64,000 bases of DNA, from positions 117,807-181,806 of the forward strand of contig NZ_JBDPZC010000010.1 in the NCBI RefSeq assembly GCF_039872765.1, written 5' to 3'. The notes beneath the pieces were generated by a model that was not told where the DNA came from, searched no databases, and saw nothing but the letters and a program-made list of their open reading frames with translations. The translations under genes were made by a program, and so were the position numbers. Positions 50,468-58,441 of the stretch are shown here, piece by piece. How positions within the stretch are numbered: the first letter of the stretch is position 1; the number at the start of each line of letters is the position of its first letter. Source of the stretch: Roseateles_B flavus (GTDB taxonomy: Bacteria; Pseudomonadota; Gammaproteobacteria; Burkholderiales; Burkholderiaceae_C).

Positions 50468-51829
50468 ATGAGCACCCGGCAGCGTCTTTCCCTCGGGGAT
50501 CCACCCCGGGACATCGAGCGCTCCCTCAGAGCAGGGCCGCGGTCTGCTGCCCAGCTCATGGCCGCTCTGGGCGTGAGCCAGCCGACGCTGTCTCGAACTA
50601 TTCAGGGCCTGGCCCACACCGTCACCAGCTTCCGCATCAAGGGCGACCGCACGCCCCGCTACGCCTTGCTGCGCGAGCTGCCCCAGGGGCTCAGCGCCCG
50701 CCAGCGCATCTACCGCGTCCTGGGCAGCGGCAGCATCGAGCCCTTTGCCGAGCTGGAGTTCCTGGCCGGCGGCGCCACGCTGGAGCGCCGCGGCGGCGTC
50801 GCGCGGCTCTACGAGGGCCTGCCGCCCTACATGGCCTTCGCCGCGCCCTCCGGCTTCCTCGGCCGCCAGCAGGCGCAGGAGGCGGCCCGGGCCTCCGGCT
50901 TCCCCGCCAGCCTGCGGGACTGGAACGACGACCACCGCGTGGCCTGGCTCTTCACCTGGGGGCTGAACCTGCCCGGCAATCTGGTTTTTGGCGACACGGC
51001 CCTGCAGCGCGAGCTGGACCTCCGCGCGCGGCCCCCCACGCCGGCCGAGCACAAGCTGGACGCCTACGTCGCAATGGCCTCCCAGCTCAAGGGCGCGGCC
51101 TACGGCTCCAGCGCTGGCGGCGAGCAGCCCAAGTTCCTATGGCAGACGCAGGACGCCGGCCCCGTCATCGTGAAGTTCGCGAAGCAGGGCAGCCGCATGG
51201 CCGATCTCCTGCCCCTGGAGCACCTGGCCTTGCGCTCGCTGCAGGAGGTGGGCATTCCCGCCAGCCATTCGGCGCTGCTTGCTGCGGGTGGCTATGTCTT
51301 CCTGGAGGTCCGGCGCTTTGACCGCGTGGGGCCGCATGGCCGCATCGGCCTGCTCTCCGCCGGGGCGGTGGACGACGAATACTTCGGCCAGCGCGACGCC
51401 TGGTCTCCCTTCGCCGCCCGCTGCGCGCAGGCCCGCTTCCTCAGCGCCGAGGACGTGCGCCGCGTGGACACCCTGGCCGCCTTCAGCGAGCTCATCGGCA
51501 ACAGCGACCGCCACTTCGAGAACATCTCCCTGCTGATCGGCGAGGACGGCGCCTTCCAGGGCCTGGCCCCGGCCTACGACATCCTGCCCATGCGCTACGC
51601 CTCCCTGGGCGGCGGCGTGGATCCGGAGCTCACGCCCATCGAACCCAAGATCGGCAGCATCGGCGCCAAGCCCGAGGTGTGGCGCTGCGCGGCGGAGGCG
51701 GCCGAGCGCTTCTGGCGGGCGGCGCAGGAGGAGGTGCTGGCCGTGCCGGTGTCGGCGGAGATGAAGGCGTTGGCGGGGAGGAATCTGGAGAGGGCGAGGG
51801 CGTTTGTGGGGCCCTTGGTGCCGGGGTGA
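50468..51829 (+). CDS. yjjJ: HipA-family kinase with fused HTH (YjjJ type)
   Basis: 453 aa. Residues about 15-75 form a winged helix-turn-helix (SAAQLMAALGVSQPTLSRTIQGL). Residues about 200-430 are a HipA-type Ser/Thr kinase: GEQPKFLW, VIVKFAKQ lysine strand, catalytic NSDRHFENISL around residue 345, and metal-binding AYDILPM. E. coli YjjJ has the same fusion and is toxic when overproduced. No separate antitoxin is needed in this layout. Repeats over the start suggest autoregulation. The classical hipBA locus lies 156 bp further on the opposite strand. Confidence 0.87.
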   Translation: MSTRQRLSLGDPPRDIERSLRAGPRSAAQLMAALGVSQPTLSRTIQGLAHTVTSFRIKGDRTPRYALLRELPQGLSARQRIYRVLGSGSIEPFAELEFLAGGATLERRGGVARLYEGLPPYMAFAAPSGFLGRQQAQEAARASGFPASLRDWNDDHRVAWLFTWGLNLPGNLVFGDTALQRELDLRARPPTPAEHKLDAYVAMASQLKGAAYGSSAGGEQPKFLWQTQDAGPVIVKFAKQGSRMADLLPLEHLALRSLQEVGIPASHSALLAAGGYVFLEVRRFDRVGPHGRIGLLSAGAVDDEYFGQRDAWSPFAARCAQARFLSAEDVRRVDTLAAFSELIGNSDRHFENISLLIGEDGAFQGLAPAYDILPMRYASLGGGVDPELTPIEPKIGSIGAKPEVWRCAAEAAERFWRAAQEEVLAVPVSAEMKALAGRNLERARAFVGPLVPG

Positions 51830-51854
51830 GCGCGATCTGTCATGGCCTGGCCGG

Positions 51855-51941
51855 GGCAGGCAGTCCATCAGCGTGCGCTCGGAGAGATGGGCGAGATGGG
51901 CGAGATGGGCGAAATCGCCGCGCATCATGGCCGAGACCTTG
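51855..51941 (-). pseudogene. HigA-type antitoxin fragment with expanded 9-bp repeat
   Basis: This 87-bp piece matches the middle of the HigA-like antitoxin at 57742-58077 (codons for KVSAMMRGDFA and SERxLMDCL). Three tandem copies of GAGATGGGC (51884-51910) are inserted where the intact gene has a single GAGATTGGC. Both ends are lost. It lies between the two HipA genes. Confidence 0.75.
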
Positions 51942-51985
51942 TTTTGGCCCGGCGCTGCTCCTGGCTCCATGGGTGACGTCCCCCG

Positions 51986-53359
51986 TCAGCCCGGCCCGCC
52001 GGGATTCGAAGGGGCAGGGTTCTTGAGCCGCTGCGCAGCGTCGAGCAGGCCCTTCAGAATCCTGCTCGCGACCTCGTCCGGGAAGCCCGGCGGCAGCTCG
52101 GCTTGAACGGTGTCGACCACCTGGGGGACCGCCTCGATCATCTCGTCGATCAGCTCGGCGGCCGGGCGTCCGTCCTCGGTGGTGATGCCGTACCTCGCCC
52201 CCAGGGCCAGCCAATGCCGGCGCAGGATGCCCCGCATCTCCCAGTGCGGGTTCTTCGAGCGCACGGCCATGGCCATCTTCACCTTGAACGGCGACAGCTG
52301 CGAGCGCCCGGTGCCCAGCACAGGGTAGGCCGACAGCACGTCGTAGAGGGGCGTGAGCTGGTAGCGGCCGCCGGCGAGCAGGCGCAGGCTGAAGTTCTTG
52401 GCATGGCCATCGGGCGCACGCAGCAGCCAGAAGAGCAGCTGGGCCTTGAAGAAGATGCGCCGGTCTTCCTCGCGTGTGACCGAGCCGCCCAGGACCGTCA
52501 TGAGGCGATCCATGCCGGGGCCGCCGTCGGCCTCGTACTTGATCGACGGCGGGGTGGCGGTCGCCTGACACAGGTCCTCCTGGGGCAGCCGCAGCAGGCG
52601 GCGCTGCTGGCCCAGGTTGCTCAGCCAGGCGCGGTCGAAGCGCTCGACCACCAGCACCTTGACGTCCTCGAACTGCGCCGGCCAACAGTCGGCCACCGGC
52701 ACGCCGAAGGCCTTCAGGATCATCGAGCACAGCCACTCGTTCTCGACCGAGTGCCTCATGTCGATCTTCAGGCCGCCAATGAGGCCCAGCGGCAGCTTGA
52801 AGATGTGCGTGGTGGGCGTGCTGCCCTGTGGCATGAACCACCGGCCCTCCTGCTGCAGCAGCGCGGTCTTCTCCTGGGCGCCCGCGAGCGAGAGGCGGAA
52901 GTCGACGTCATCCGCCCGCCCCAGGCTCTGGGGCATCGTCGCCGAGCGCAGGACCTGGGCCACCTCCGCCTCGTCCAGCGGGCGTGCCTGCAGCGGGCCG
53001 GTGCCGGTGGGCACAGCCCCTTCCGGCAGGATCTCCAGCGCTCCGACGCAGTCCCGGCCCACCTCGGCCAGCAGCTCGTAGGCGCTGCTGGCGCTCACGC
53101 CGAAGCGGCGGGCCATGCGCTCGCGGATGTCCTTGCTGTCAGGGAGCAGGTTCTCGAAGTAGGCCCTGACCGCATCGCCGCGCAGGGGCTGATTCCCGGG
53201 CGTGAACGGCAAGGACAGGGACAGCGGGCGCCCGGCCGGCGACTGCGTCCACTGCGGGTCGTACTGCAGGATGTCCGGCGCGTGGGAGGGCAGGGTCCAG
53301 GTGCCCACGCGGGTGCCGTTCATCCACAGCTGCAGGGCGCGAGGTCGCTTGCGTGCCAT
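51986..53359 (-). CDS. hipA: HipA toxin, serine/threonine kinase
   Basis: 457 aa. An N-terminal subdomain (LQLWMNGTRVGTWTL, FFENLLPDS-like YFENLLPDSKDIRERMARRF) precedes the kinase core: SLAGAQEKTALL, THIFKLPL, the catalytic DGHAKNFSL around residue 317 and the metal-binding PLYDVLSAYP. HipA phosphorylates glutamyl-tRNA synthetase in E. coli and induces growth arrest. The gene starts 6 bp after hipB, its antitoxin, on the same strand. Confidence 0.93.
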   Translation of the reverse strand: MARKRPRALQLWMNGTRVGTWTLPSHAPDILQYDPQWTQSPAGRPLSLSLPFTPGNQPLRGDAVRAYFENLLPDSKDIRERMARRFGVSASSAYELLAEVGRDCVGALEILPEGAVPTGTGPLQARPLDEAEVAQVLRSATMPQSLGRADDVDFRLSLAGAQEKTALLQQEGRWFMPQGSTPTTHIFKLPLGLIGGLKIDMRHSVENEWLCSMILKAFGVPVADCWPAQFEDVKVLVVERFDRAWLSNLGQQRRLLRLPQEDLCQATATPPSIKYEADGGPGMDRLMTVLGGSVTREEDRRIFFKAQLLFWLLRAPDGHAKNFSLRLLAGGRYQLTPLYDVLSAYPVLGTGRSQLSPFKVKMAMAVRSKNPHWEMRGILRRHWLALGARYGITTEDGRPAAELIDEMIEAVPQVVDTVQAELPPGFPDEVASRILKGLLDAAQRLKNPAPSNPGGPG

Positions 53360-53365
53360 GGGGCG

Positions 53366-53656
53366 TCACCACTGTGGCGGTTCGCCGCCGGTGCCCGCCT
53401 GCTCGCCCGGGACCGGCTGCGTGGGCGCGGGTGCGGGCGTGCCGAGGCTCAGCTGCACGCCCAGGAGGTTGAGCAGCTTGAGGAGCCTGTCGAAGCCCAC
53501 GGTGTCGGCATTGCGCTCCAGGGCGGAGTAGGTCTGCTGCGTCACCCCCAGGCGCAGCGCTACTTCAGCCTGCGTCAGCCCCGCCTGCTTGCGGAAGGCG
53601 CGTAGCAAGGCCGGCAGTTGATCGGGGGTCCGCACCGTGAATTGGTCTGTACGCAT
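53366..53656 (-). CDS. hipB: HipB antitoxin, XRE-type DNA-binding protein
   Basis: 96 aa. One Cro/C1-type helix-turn-helix (LLRAFRKQAGLTQAEVALRLGVTQQTYSALER) is followed by LLKLLNLLGVQLSL and a Pro/Gly-rich tail that could dock on HipA. The ATG at 53656 was preferred; a longer reading to 53746 crosses the operator region. It represses the operon and neutralises HipA. Confidence 0.88.
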   Translation of the reverse strand: MRTDQFTVRTPDQLPALLRAFRKQAGLTQAEVALRLGVTQQTYSALERNADTVGFDRLLKLLNLLGVQLSLGTPAPAPTQPVPGEQAGTGGEPPQW

Positions 53657-53677
53657 TGAAGGCTGTATTTTGAACTT

Positions 53678-53740
53678 ACAGCTTATGCGCTGTTTTTGAA
53701 ATTTACTTATCAAAAGCTGTATCGTCAATCTGCAGCTTTT
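53678..53740 (-). promoter_or_regulatory. hipBA promoter with two inverted repeats
   Basis: ACAGC-N6-GCTGT (53678-53693) and AAAAGCTG-N13-CAGCTTTT (53712-53740) lie upstream of hipB in an AT-rich stretch. They are likely HipB operators, although they differ from the E. coli TATCC-N8-GGATA sequence. The second overlaps the 3' end of the orphan antitoxin gene. Confidence 0.6.
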
Positions 53741-54069
53741 GTCCACAGCAGCAATTGTCCGATCTGCCTTTTCGCAGGCGTCACCTTGATCTCGATGTCA
53801 TCGCCCAGGCGCGTCAGGCAGCCCATCAGCTTTCGCTCGGAGAGATTGGCGAAATCGCCGCGCATCATGGCCAAGACCTTGGGCTGCGGGATGCCCATGC
53901 GTCGCCCCGCTTCGGCCTGGCTGAGCTGCTGATCCCGGATGGCGCGGGTGATCTCGAACACCAGCCCGGACTTGATCTTGAGCTTGTCCGCCCCCGGCAG
54001 GCCGAGGTCGGCAAACACATGGCCGGAACCGAATTCGACGGCGGTGGGTTCAGTCTTCTGGCTGGGCAT
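53725..54069 (-). CDS. Orphan HigA-type XRE antitoxin
   Basis: 114 aa. A helix-turn-helix protein of the HigA2/XRE group: FEITRAIRDQQLSQAEAGRRMGIPQPKVLAMMRGDFANLSERKLMGCL. It is about 85-90 percent identical by eye to the antitoxin at 57742-58077, and the upstream ribosome region is also conserved. The partner toxin is reduced to a 30-codon stub. It may still act as an antitoxin in trans to the intact copy. Confidence 0.82.
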   Translation of the reverse strand: MPSQKTEPTAVEFGSGHVFADLGLPGADKLKIKSGLVFEITRAIRDQQLSQAEAGRRMGIPQPKVLAMMRGDFANLSERKLMGCLTRLGDDIEIKVTPAKRQIGQLLLWTKAAD

Positions 54070-54141
54070 CACGCAACTCCTTGATGTGGCCTTCGGCGAC
54101 CTTCAAACGCTCGCGGATGAGGTCGATGTCTTCCTTGGGCG
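54050..54141 (-). pseudogene. HigB-type toxin remnant (C-terminal 30 codons)
   Basis: The sequence is nearly identical to the last codons of the toxin at 58058-58441 and overlaps the antitoxin start in the same way. Identity stops abruptly at 54141. The N-terminal three quarters of the toxin, including its start, are gone. Confidence 0.8.
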
Positions 54142-54236
54142 ACCGCCGTTGGCCGGTCTGGAGCCATGCAGTCGAAGGCTGTGCCCCCATGCCCAGGGTT
54201 TACTGTTGTCCAGCCCCTGGTGATGCCGGCACCCCG

Positions 54237-54716
54237 TCACCCCGCCATCGCAAAGTGCCCCTCATGGGCCGCCCCCGCCTGCTGCTGCAGCGTCTCCCAC
54301 CCCAGGCACGCCAGCCCCACCGTGAGCGGCACCGGCTTCTCGCCGCTGCGGTAGTAGGCCAGCATGCGCCGGGACAGCCCCAGGTGCTTCGCGGCCTGGT
54401 CCAGGGTCAGCTGGTGCTTGTCCATCCAATGCCAGATGAACTCGTGCGAGACGCCGCCCGCCTGCTCGATGGCGCGGGCGCGCAGGTTGTCTGCGGCCAG
54501 CTGCAGCTCGTCATTGCCGGCCCAGGTGAGGGTCTCGCCACCGTCGGTGATCCTGGGCTTCTTGAACACCGCCGCATCGCGCAGCGGGGCCAGCGTCTTG
54601 TGGCGCTTGACGAGGGGCGCCAGGTCGACGGTCAGCGCTTCGCCGTCTGCATAGACCAGGGCGAGCTTGAGACCGTCCAGGACCTTCACCTTGCTCAGGG
54701 TGAAATGCTTGCTCAT
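54237..54716 (-). CDS. DUF2442 protein with C-terminal helix-turn-helix
   Basis: 159 aa. Residues about 1-80 match DUF2442 (SKVKVLDGLKLALVYADGEALTVDLAPLV, ITDGGETLTWAG). Residues about 95-145 form a Cro-like helix-turn-helix (WHWMDKHQLTLDQAAKHLGLSRRMLAYYRSG). It overlaps the DUF4160 gene by 4 bp and is the downstream member. The arrangement is like a toxin-antitoxin pair in which this DNA-binding member would be the antitoxin; this is inference. Confidence 0.82.
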   Translation of the reverse strand: MSKHFTLSKVKVLDGLKLALVYADGEALTVDLAPLVKRHKTLAPLRDAAVFKKPRITDGGETLTWAGNDELQLAADNLRARAIEQAGGVSHEFIWHWMDKHQLTLDQAAKHLGLSRRMLAYYRSGEKPVPLTVGLACLGWETLQQQAGAAHEGHFAMAG

Positions 54717-54943
54717 GGGTTGAGTTCCTTCCAGCGGGCGGCGAGGGCGCCTGCGTTCTGACGAGCCCAGCTGAGCGCCTCCTTCAGTGCGGTGGCATTC
54801 ACCTTGCCGCGGATCACGGTCAGGCCTTTGATCTCCACCAGCGCCTTGCTGCCGTCATGAGCCATCAGGTGGAAGTGCGGCGGGTTGTGGTCTGCGGCAA
54901 ACATGGCGATCTTGCAGGTGTTCAGCTGAGCCAGAGTTGGCAT
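54713..54943 (-). CDS. DUF4160 small protein, putative toxin partner
   Basis: 76 aa. DUF4160 hallmark: KIAMFAADHNPPHFHLMAHDG, then a strand-helix (ALVEIKGLTVIRGKV, ALKEALSWARQN). The PPHFH histidine pair is conserved in the family, whose activity is unknown. It is the first gene of a two-gene operon with the DUF2442-HTH protein and follows two palindromes that look like operators. Confidence 0.82.
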   Translation of the reverse strand: MPTLAQLNTCKIAMFAADHNPPHFHLMAHDGSKALVEIKGLTVIRGKVNATALKEALSWARQNAGALAARWKELNP

Positions 54944-54956
54944 GGCAGGAAGTATG

Positions 54957-54989
54957 GTGCAATGAGTGCACTGATGCAATGATTGCATC
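54957..54989 (-). promoter_or_regulatory. Paired palindromic operators upstream of the DUF4160/DUF2442 operon
   Basis: GTGCAATGAGTGCAC (54957-54971) and GATGCAATGATTGCATC (54973-54989) are near-adjacent odd palindromes sharing a TGCAATGA core. They start 14 bp upstream of the DUF4160 ATG. This is the expected placement for autorepression by the HTH member. Confidence 0.6.
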
Positions 54990-55151
54990 GTGCAATGCGG
55001 AGCTTCCGTCGTGCCGCGGGGAGGGAAGGCCGGTGAGGTGCTGCGGTGGGGGGAGTGTAGGGAAGGCTTTGCAGCCTGAGAGGAGCAGGACGGGCACTGG
55101 GTCCTCAGGTGTGGGGAGCCTTCGGCGGGCTTTGGTGGGCCTGGCATGCAG

Positions 55152-55193
55152 GGCAGGTCTTAACTGTGGGGGTCTTCAGATTCAAGACCTGCC
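55152..55193. repeat. Inverted pair of the dispersed motif family
   Basis: GGCAGGTCTT (55152-55161) and AAGACCTGCC (55184-55193) form a perfect inverted repeat with a 22-base loop. The arms match the CAGGTCTT core of the dispersed motif. It could act as a terminator for the gene at 55199. Confidence 0.6.
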
Positions 55194-55198
55194 TCCGG

Positions 55199-55702
55199 CT
55201 ACTGTGCGTGGGTGATGGCGAACATGGAAGCGTCGCTGCTGGCCATGATCAGACGGACGGCGGAGGCCAGCGCCTCAGCATCGAAGTCCTTGGGCCGGCG
55301 CTTCATGCTGGCCACGCGTTCGATGGACGACAGCAGCGCGGCCCACAGTGCCGCGACCTGCTCGGCGCAGGGCAAATGCTTGACCTCGGCCCATTCGATC
55401 TGCCCGACCGACACGAGGGCCCGCATCTTGGGCCGGTAGCTGGTGTAAGTGCGGGTGGCGGTGAAGGTATCTCCCCAGCCGTCCAGTTCCGCGATCTCCA
55501 GCCCGAAGAAAAAGGTGTCGATGGACGCGCCGAAACTGACGGGGGCCAGATGCCGGGCGCAGTGCGCCTCAAAGGCCGGAATGTCCACGCGCCAGCGGCC
55601 AGTTTCAGGGGGAGGGCCGCCGTAGTAGACGGTGGCGGGCGTAGTTGCAAAGCCTTCGAAGATGACCTCGCCGCCGGTGGTGGTGCGGATGTGGAAATTC
55701 AT
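55199..55702 (-). CDS. Hypothetical protein
   Basis: 167 aa. Not recognised. It begins with short beta strands (NFHIRTTTGGEVIFEGFATTPATVYYGGP), has an aromatic patch (SIDTFFFGLEIAELDGWGDTFTATRTYTSYRP) and ends in helices with DAEALASAVRLIMASSDASMF. The start at 55702 was chosen because sequence upstream of it is repeat-derived. It sits among toxin-antitoxin and mobile genes, so a small accessory or immunity role is possible. Confidence 0.55.
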   Translation of the reverse strand: MNFHIRTTTGGEVIFEGFATTPATVYYGGPPPETGRWRVDIPAFEAHCARHLAPVSFGASIDTFFFGLEIAELDGWGDTFTATRTYTSYRPKMRALVSVGQIEWAEVKHLPCAEQVAALWAALLSSIERVASMKRRPKDFDAEALASAVRLIMASSDASMFAITHAQ

Positions 55703-55847
55703 TTGAGCAGCCCGTGGGGGTAGCTGAGGCACTGGCGCAAGGCGAAGGACTTTGGATTGATGGCCTGCCCGCGGTTTCCTGATGCTGGGGCTTGAAACGG
55801 AAGGCCTGACCCCGAGCCGGACCCCGAGCCGAGCAGCCGGTGTGCGG

Positions 55848-56522
55848 TCAGGCCGGGGTCTCACCAGGCGAGTTCCATAGGTCAGCCATATTCGGCAACT
55901 TCGGAAGTCCCAACTTTTCTCGCGTCCGAGCGACTTCGACGGCAATGGCCTCTCGTGCATTTGCAAGCGATGTGAAGGACATGGCCAGGCGGTTCGCTTT
56001 GGCCTGGACATCGCTGACCCATTCCCAGGGTGCAACCGCTGGGATGGCAGCCACTGCATCGAAGTGTGTCTTGGCCGCGCGCATGTCTCCAATCAACGAT
56101 GCCGCAATCGCTGCGTGATAGTTGGGCCAGAGCCCTTCGGCCGGTTTTTTCATCAAGTGCTTTGCAACGGATTCAACCGAATCGAACTTCCGGCGAAGCG
56201 TATGTACCTCAGCTGCCGCGTGCTCGGCGAGCTGGGCGGCAACGTAGTGAAACTGAGCGTCGTCGTGAAACTCGTGGAACGGTTCAACACGATCGAACTC
56301 ATTGAAGACCCAGTGATCCGCCGGATGCCAGAGCCACATGGCTCCGACGTTCAGATAGCTGCCCTTGCTCCACGAGCTGGGTTGGAACTCGACTGTTGCG
56401 GCCCACCATCCGTGGTCGTCGAACCAGAAGCGAGAACGCCCTTTCTGCGTGCACCCGATGGACCCGAGGTGCTCGCGGGCAGCAAGTGTCAGCAATCGAG
56501 AATGTTGCGATGAGGTCGCCAT
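55848..56522 (-). CDS. Hypothetical protein, 3' part duplicated elsewhere in the window
   Basis: 224 aa. Not recognised. It contains FWFDDHGWWAATVEFQPSSWSKGSYLNVGAMWLW, an aromatic-rich beta region, and a helical C-terminal half (AAKTHFDAVAAIPAVAPWEWVSDVQAKANRLAMSF). The last 78 codons and about 58 bp of downstream sequence recur almost identically at 63590-63878, where the gene is cut by an IS3-family element. GC content is below that of core genes. Confidence 0.65.
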   Translation of the reverse strand: MATSSQHSRLLTLAAREHLGSIGCTQKGRSRFWFDDHGWWAATVEFQPSSWSKGSYLNVGAMWLWHPADHWVFNEFDRVEPFHEFHDDAQFHYVAAQLAEHAAAEVHTLRRKFDSVESVAKHLMKKPAEGLWPNYHAAIAASLIGDMRAAKTHFDAVAAIPAVAPWEWVSDVQAKANRLAMSFTSLANAREAIAVEVARTREKLGLPKLPNMADLWNSPGETPA

Positions 56523-56613
56523 GTCGAATGAAGTTTGTATCCCCTAGATGCTGCTCTGCACTCTGGGCGACCTTATAACAGCAGCTCGGGAGTCGGGGGC
56601 AGACCTTAAATCT

Positions 56614-57672
56614 GCCTGATTAGGCACCTATCTCCGCTGGCATCCGCTGCCTCAATGAAGCCTGCCGCCAGGGCTGGGAGCCAATGGCGTCGCTCAGTAG
56701 CGCGATCGATATCGCCCGCAGGTCAAAGCGCCGGTTGAAGCGATACTGGAACTCTGCCAGGTAGCGCTGCGAGTAGTGACTTAGCTTGAAGCCCTTGAAT
56801 GTCGATGCCATCCAGGTCTTCAGGTTTCCCAGCGTCGTGTTCACCGCCAGGAAGCGCGGATGGGCCCCGGCCGCCTTGCCTGTGCTGTTCACGATGATGG
56901 GCTCGTGTGTGAACCCCACCTCCTTGACCGCAGCGAAGGTGGCCAGCCCGTCGCTGACCACATGTGCATCGGGAGCCAGCGCTTTGAGCGCCCATCGTGC
57001 AATGGTCGTCTTCTGCCAGTTCGGCACCACGTCCAGCCGCGTGTAGATCGCCTTGCCCTGGGGCGAGGACTGCACGGCCGCCACCACCCGCACCTTGTTC
57101 GGGGCGACCCGCCCGACGCCGCCGCCCTGGCGCTCGCCGCCGACGAACACATCGTCAATCTGCACCAGCGTCTCTAGCTTGCGCCCACGCTCTTGGCCGA
57201 ACATCACCTGCATGAGCTTGTGCTTGAGCAACCAGGCGCTGCGGTAGCTGACCCCGAGGTCACGCATGAGTTGCAGGGCCGACATTCCGGTTTTGCTCTG
57301 GGTGAGCAGGTGGATGGCCAGAAACCAGGTGGTCAGCGGCAGCTTACTGGCGTCGAACACTGTGCCCACCGTCAGACTGGTTTGGCGGCGGCATTCGCAG
57401 CACTGAAGGAGCAAGCGGGTGCCGCGCTCGTGACGGCTGTGCCGAGTGAAAGAGCACTTGGGGCAGACGAAGCCGCTCGGCCAACGCATCTCGAATAGGG
57501 CTTGCTGACACTGCGCGCGCATGCCGAAACGCCGGAAGAACTCTGCCAATGGCAGGCCGGGTTGGAACTGAATGCGGTTGGTGGACATGGTCGCCTCCAG
57601 GGTGGGTTGCGACCATCTTCATCGCCTAGTGGCTCACCAGACGAGCCAGCGGACTTAGGTGCCTAATCAGGC
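56614..57672 (-). mobile_element. IS1595-family insertion sequence, complete
   Basis: A 1059-bp element with 17-bp perfect terminal inverted repeats, GCCTGATTAGGCACCTA at 56614-56630 and its complement at 57656-57672. It is flanked by the direct repeat AAATCT (56608-56613 and 57673-57678), a likely target duplication. The joined flanks restore a palindrome of the dispersed repeat family. One intact transposase gene fills it. Confidence 0.88.
56620..57588 (-). CDS. IS1595-family transposase
   Basis: 322 aa, apparently intact. An N-terminal zinc ribbon (FVCPKCSFTRHSRHERGTRLLLQCCECRRQTSLT) is followed by the ISXO2-like DDE/DDN domain: IDDVFVGGERQGG, AHVVSDGLATF and the third acidic/Asn region NTTLGNLKTWMAST. 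The stop codon lies inside the left terminal repeat. This family moves by cut-and-paste. Confidence 0.9.
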   Translation of the reverse strand: MSTNRIQFQPGLPLAEFFRRFGMRAQCQQALFEMRWPSGFVCPKCSFTRHSRHERGTRLLLQCCECRRQTSLTVGTVFDASKLPLTTWFLAIHLLTQSKTGMSALQLMRDLGVSYRSAWLLKHKLMQVMFGQERGRKLETLVQIDDVFVGGERQGGGVGRVAPNKVRVVAAVQSSPQGKAIYTRLDVVPNWQKTTIARWALKALAPDAHVVSDGLATFAAVKEVGFTHEPIIVNSTGKAAGAHPRFLAVNTTLGNLKTWMASTFKGFKLSHYSQRYLAEFQYRFNRRFDLRAISIALLSDAIGSQPWRQASLRQRMPAEIGA

Positions 57673-57741
57673 AAATCTGAAGCTCGATAGATTTGAGACC
57701 TGACCCCGCCCCCTGCAACAGCCCCAAGCGAAGGGCTGCGG

Positions 57742-58077
57742 TCAAGCAATCGACAGCAACAACTGCCCCACCTGCTCAGCCGCGGGCGTCACCTTGATCT
57801 CGATGTCATAGCCCAGGCGCGTCAGGCAGTCCATCAGCTTGCGCTCGGAGAGATTGGCGAAATCGCCGCGCATCATGGCCGAGACCTTGGGCTGCGGGAT
57901 GCCCATGCGTCGCCCTGCTTCGGCCTGGCTGAGCTGTTGGTCCCGGATGGCGCGGGTGATCTCGAACACCAGCCCGGACTTGATCTTGAGCTTGTCCGCC
58001 TCCGGCAGGCCGAGGTCGGCAAACACATTGCCGGAACCGAATTCGACGGCGGCGGGTTCAGGCTTCTTGCTGGGCAT
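57742..58077 (-). CDS. HigA-type antitoxin (XRE)
   Basis: 111 aa. Helix-turn-helix antitoxin: FEITRAIRDQQLSQAEAGRRMGIPQPKVSAMMRGDFANLSERKLMDCLTRLGYDIEIKV. AAGGAG lies seven bases before the ATG at 58077; the GTG immediately upstream is less likely. It overlaps the 3' end of the toxin gene by 20 bp, giving the toxin-first order of higBA modules. Paralogous pieces occur at 51855, 53725 and 62091. Confidence 0.88.
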   Translation of the reverse strand: MPSKKPEPAAVEFGSGNVFADLGLPEADKLKIKSGLVFEITRAIRDQQLSQAEAGRRMGIPQPKVSAMMRGDFANLSERKLMDCLTRLGYDIEIKVTPAAEQVGQLLLSIA

Positions 58078-58441
58078 CACGCAACTCCTTGATGTGGCCT
58101 TCGGCGACCTTCAAACGCTCGCGGATGAGGTCGATGTCTTCCTTGGGCGTGGCGATGCCGCGCTTGCTCTTCTTCTGGAAGCAGTGCAGGACGAACACCG
58201 CCTCCTGAAACCTGACCGTGTAGACGGCGCGATAGGTGCCGCCCTCATCACTCTCAACAACCTCCAGCACACCGGCGCCGCCAAAGCCCTTCAACACCTT
58301 GGCCGCCTCGTGCTGCCCGCCACGCTGCGCAAAGTCCAGGGTGTGCCCGAAGAATTTGCGGACCTCCAGGGGCAGCGCCATCAGGTCCTTCTTGCTGCTG
58401 CCGATGAAGGCGAGGGGCTTGTAGGGGCCTTGCTTGAGCAT
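58058..58441 (-). CDS. HigB-type toxin (RelE superfamily, Gp49-like)
   Basis: 127 aa. The family pattern is clear: KPLAFIGSSKKDLMALPLEVRKFFGHTLDFAQRGG, VLEVVESDEGGTYRAVYTVRF, and VFVLHCFQKKSKRGIATPKEDIDLIRERL. Such toxins are ribosome-dependent mRNA endonucleases; the basic FQKKSKRGIATP stretch is the likely RNA-binding segment. It precedes and overlaps its antitoxin. Confidence 0.9.
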   Translation of the reverse strand: MLKQGPYKPLAFIGSSKKDLMALPLEVRKFFGHTLDFAQRGGQHEAAKVLKGFGGAGVLEVVESDEGGTYRAVYTVRFQEAVFVLHCFQKKSKRGIATPKEDIDLIRERLKVAEGHIKELRDAQQEA

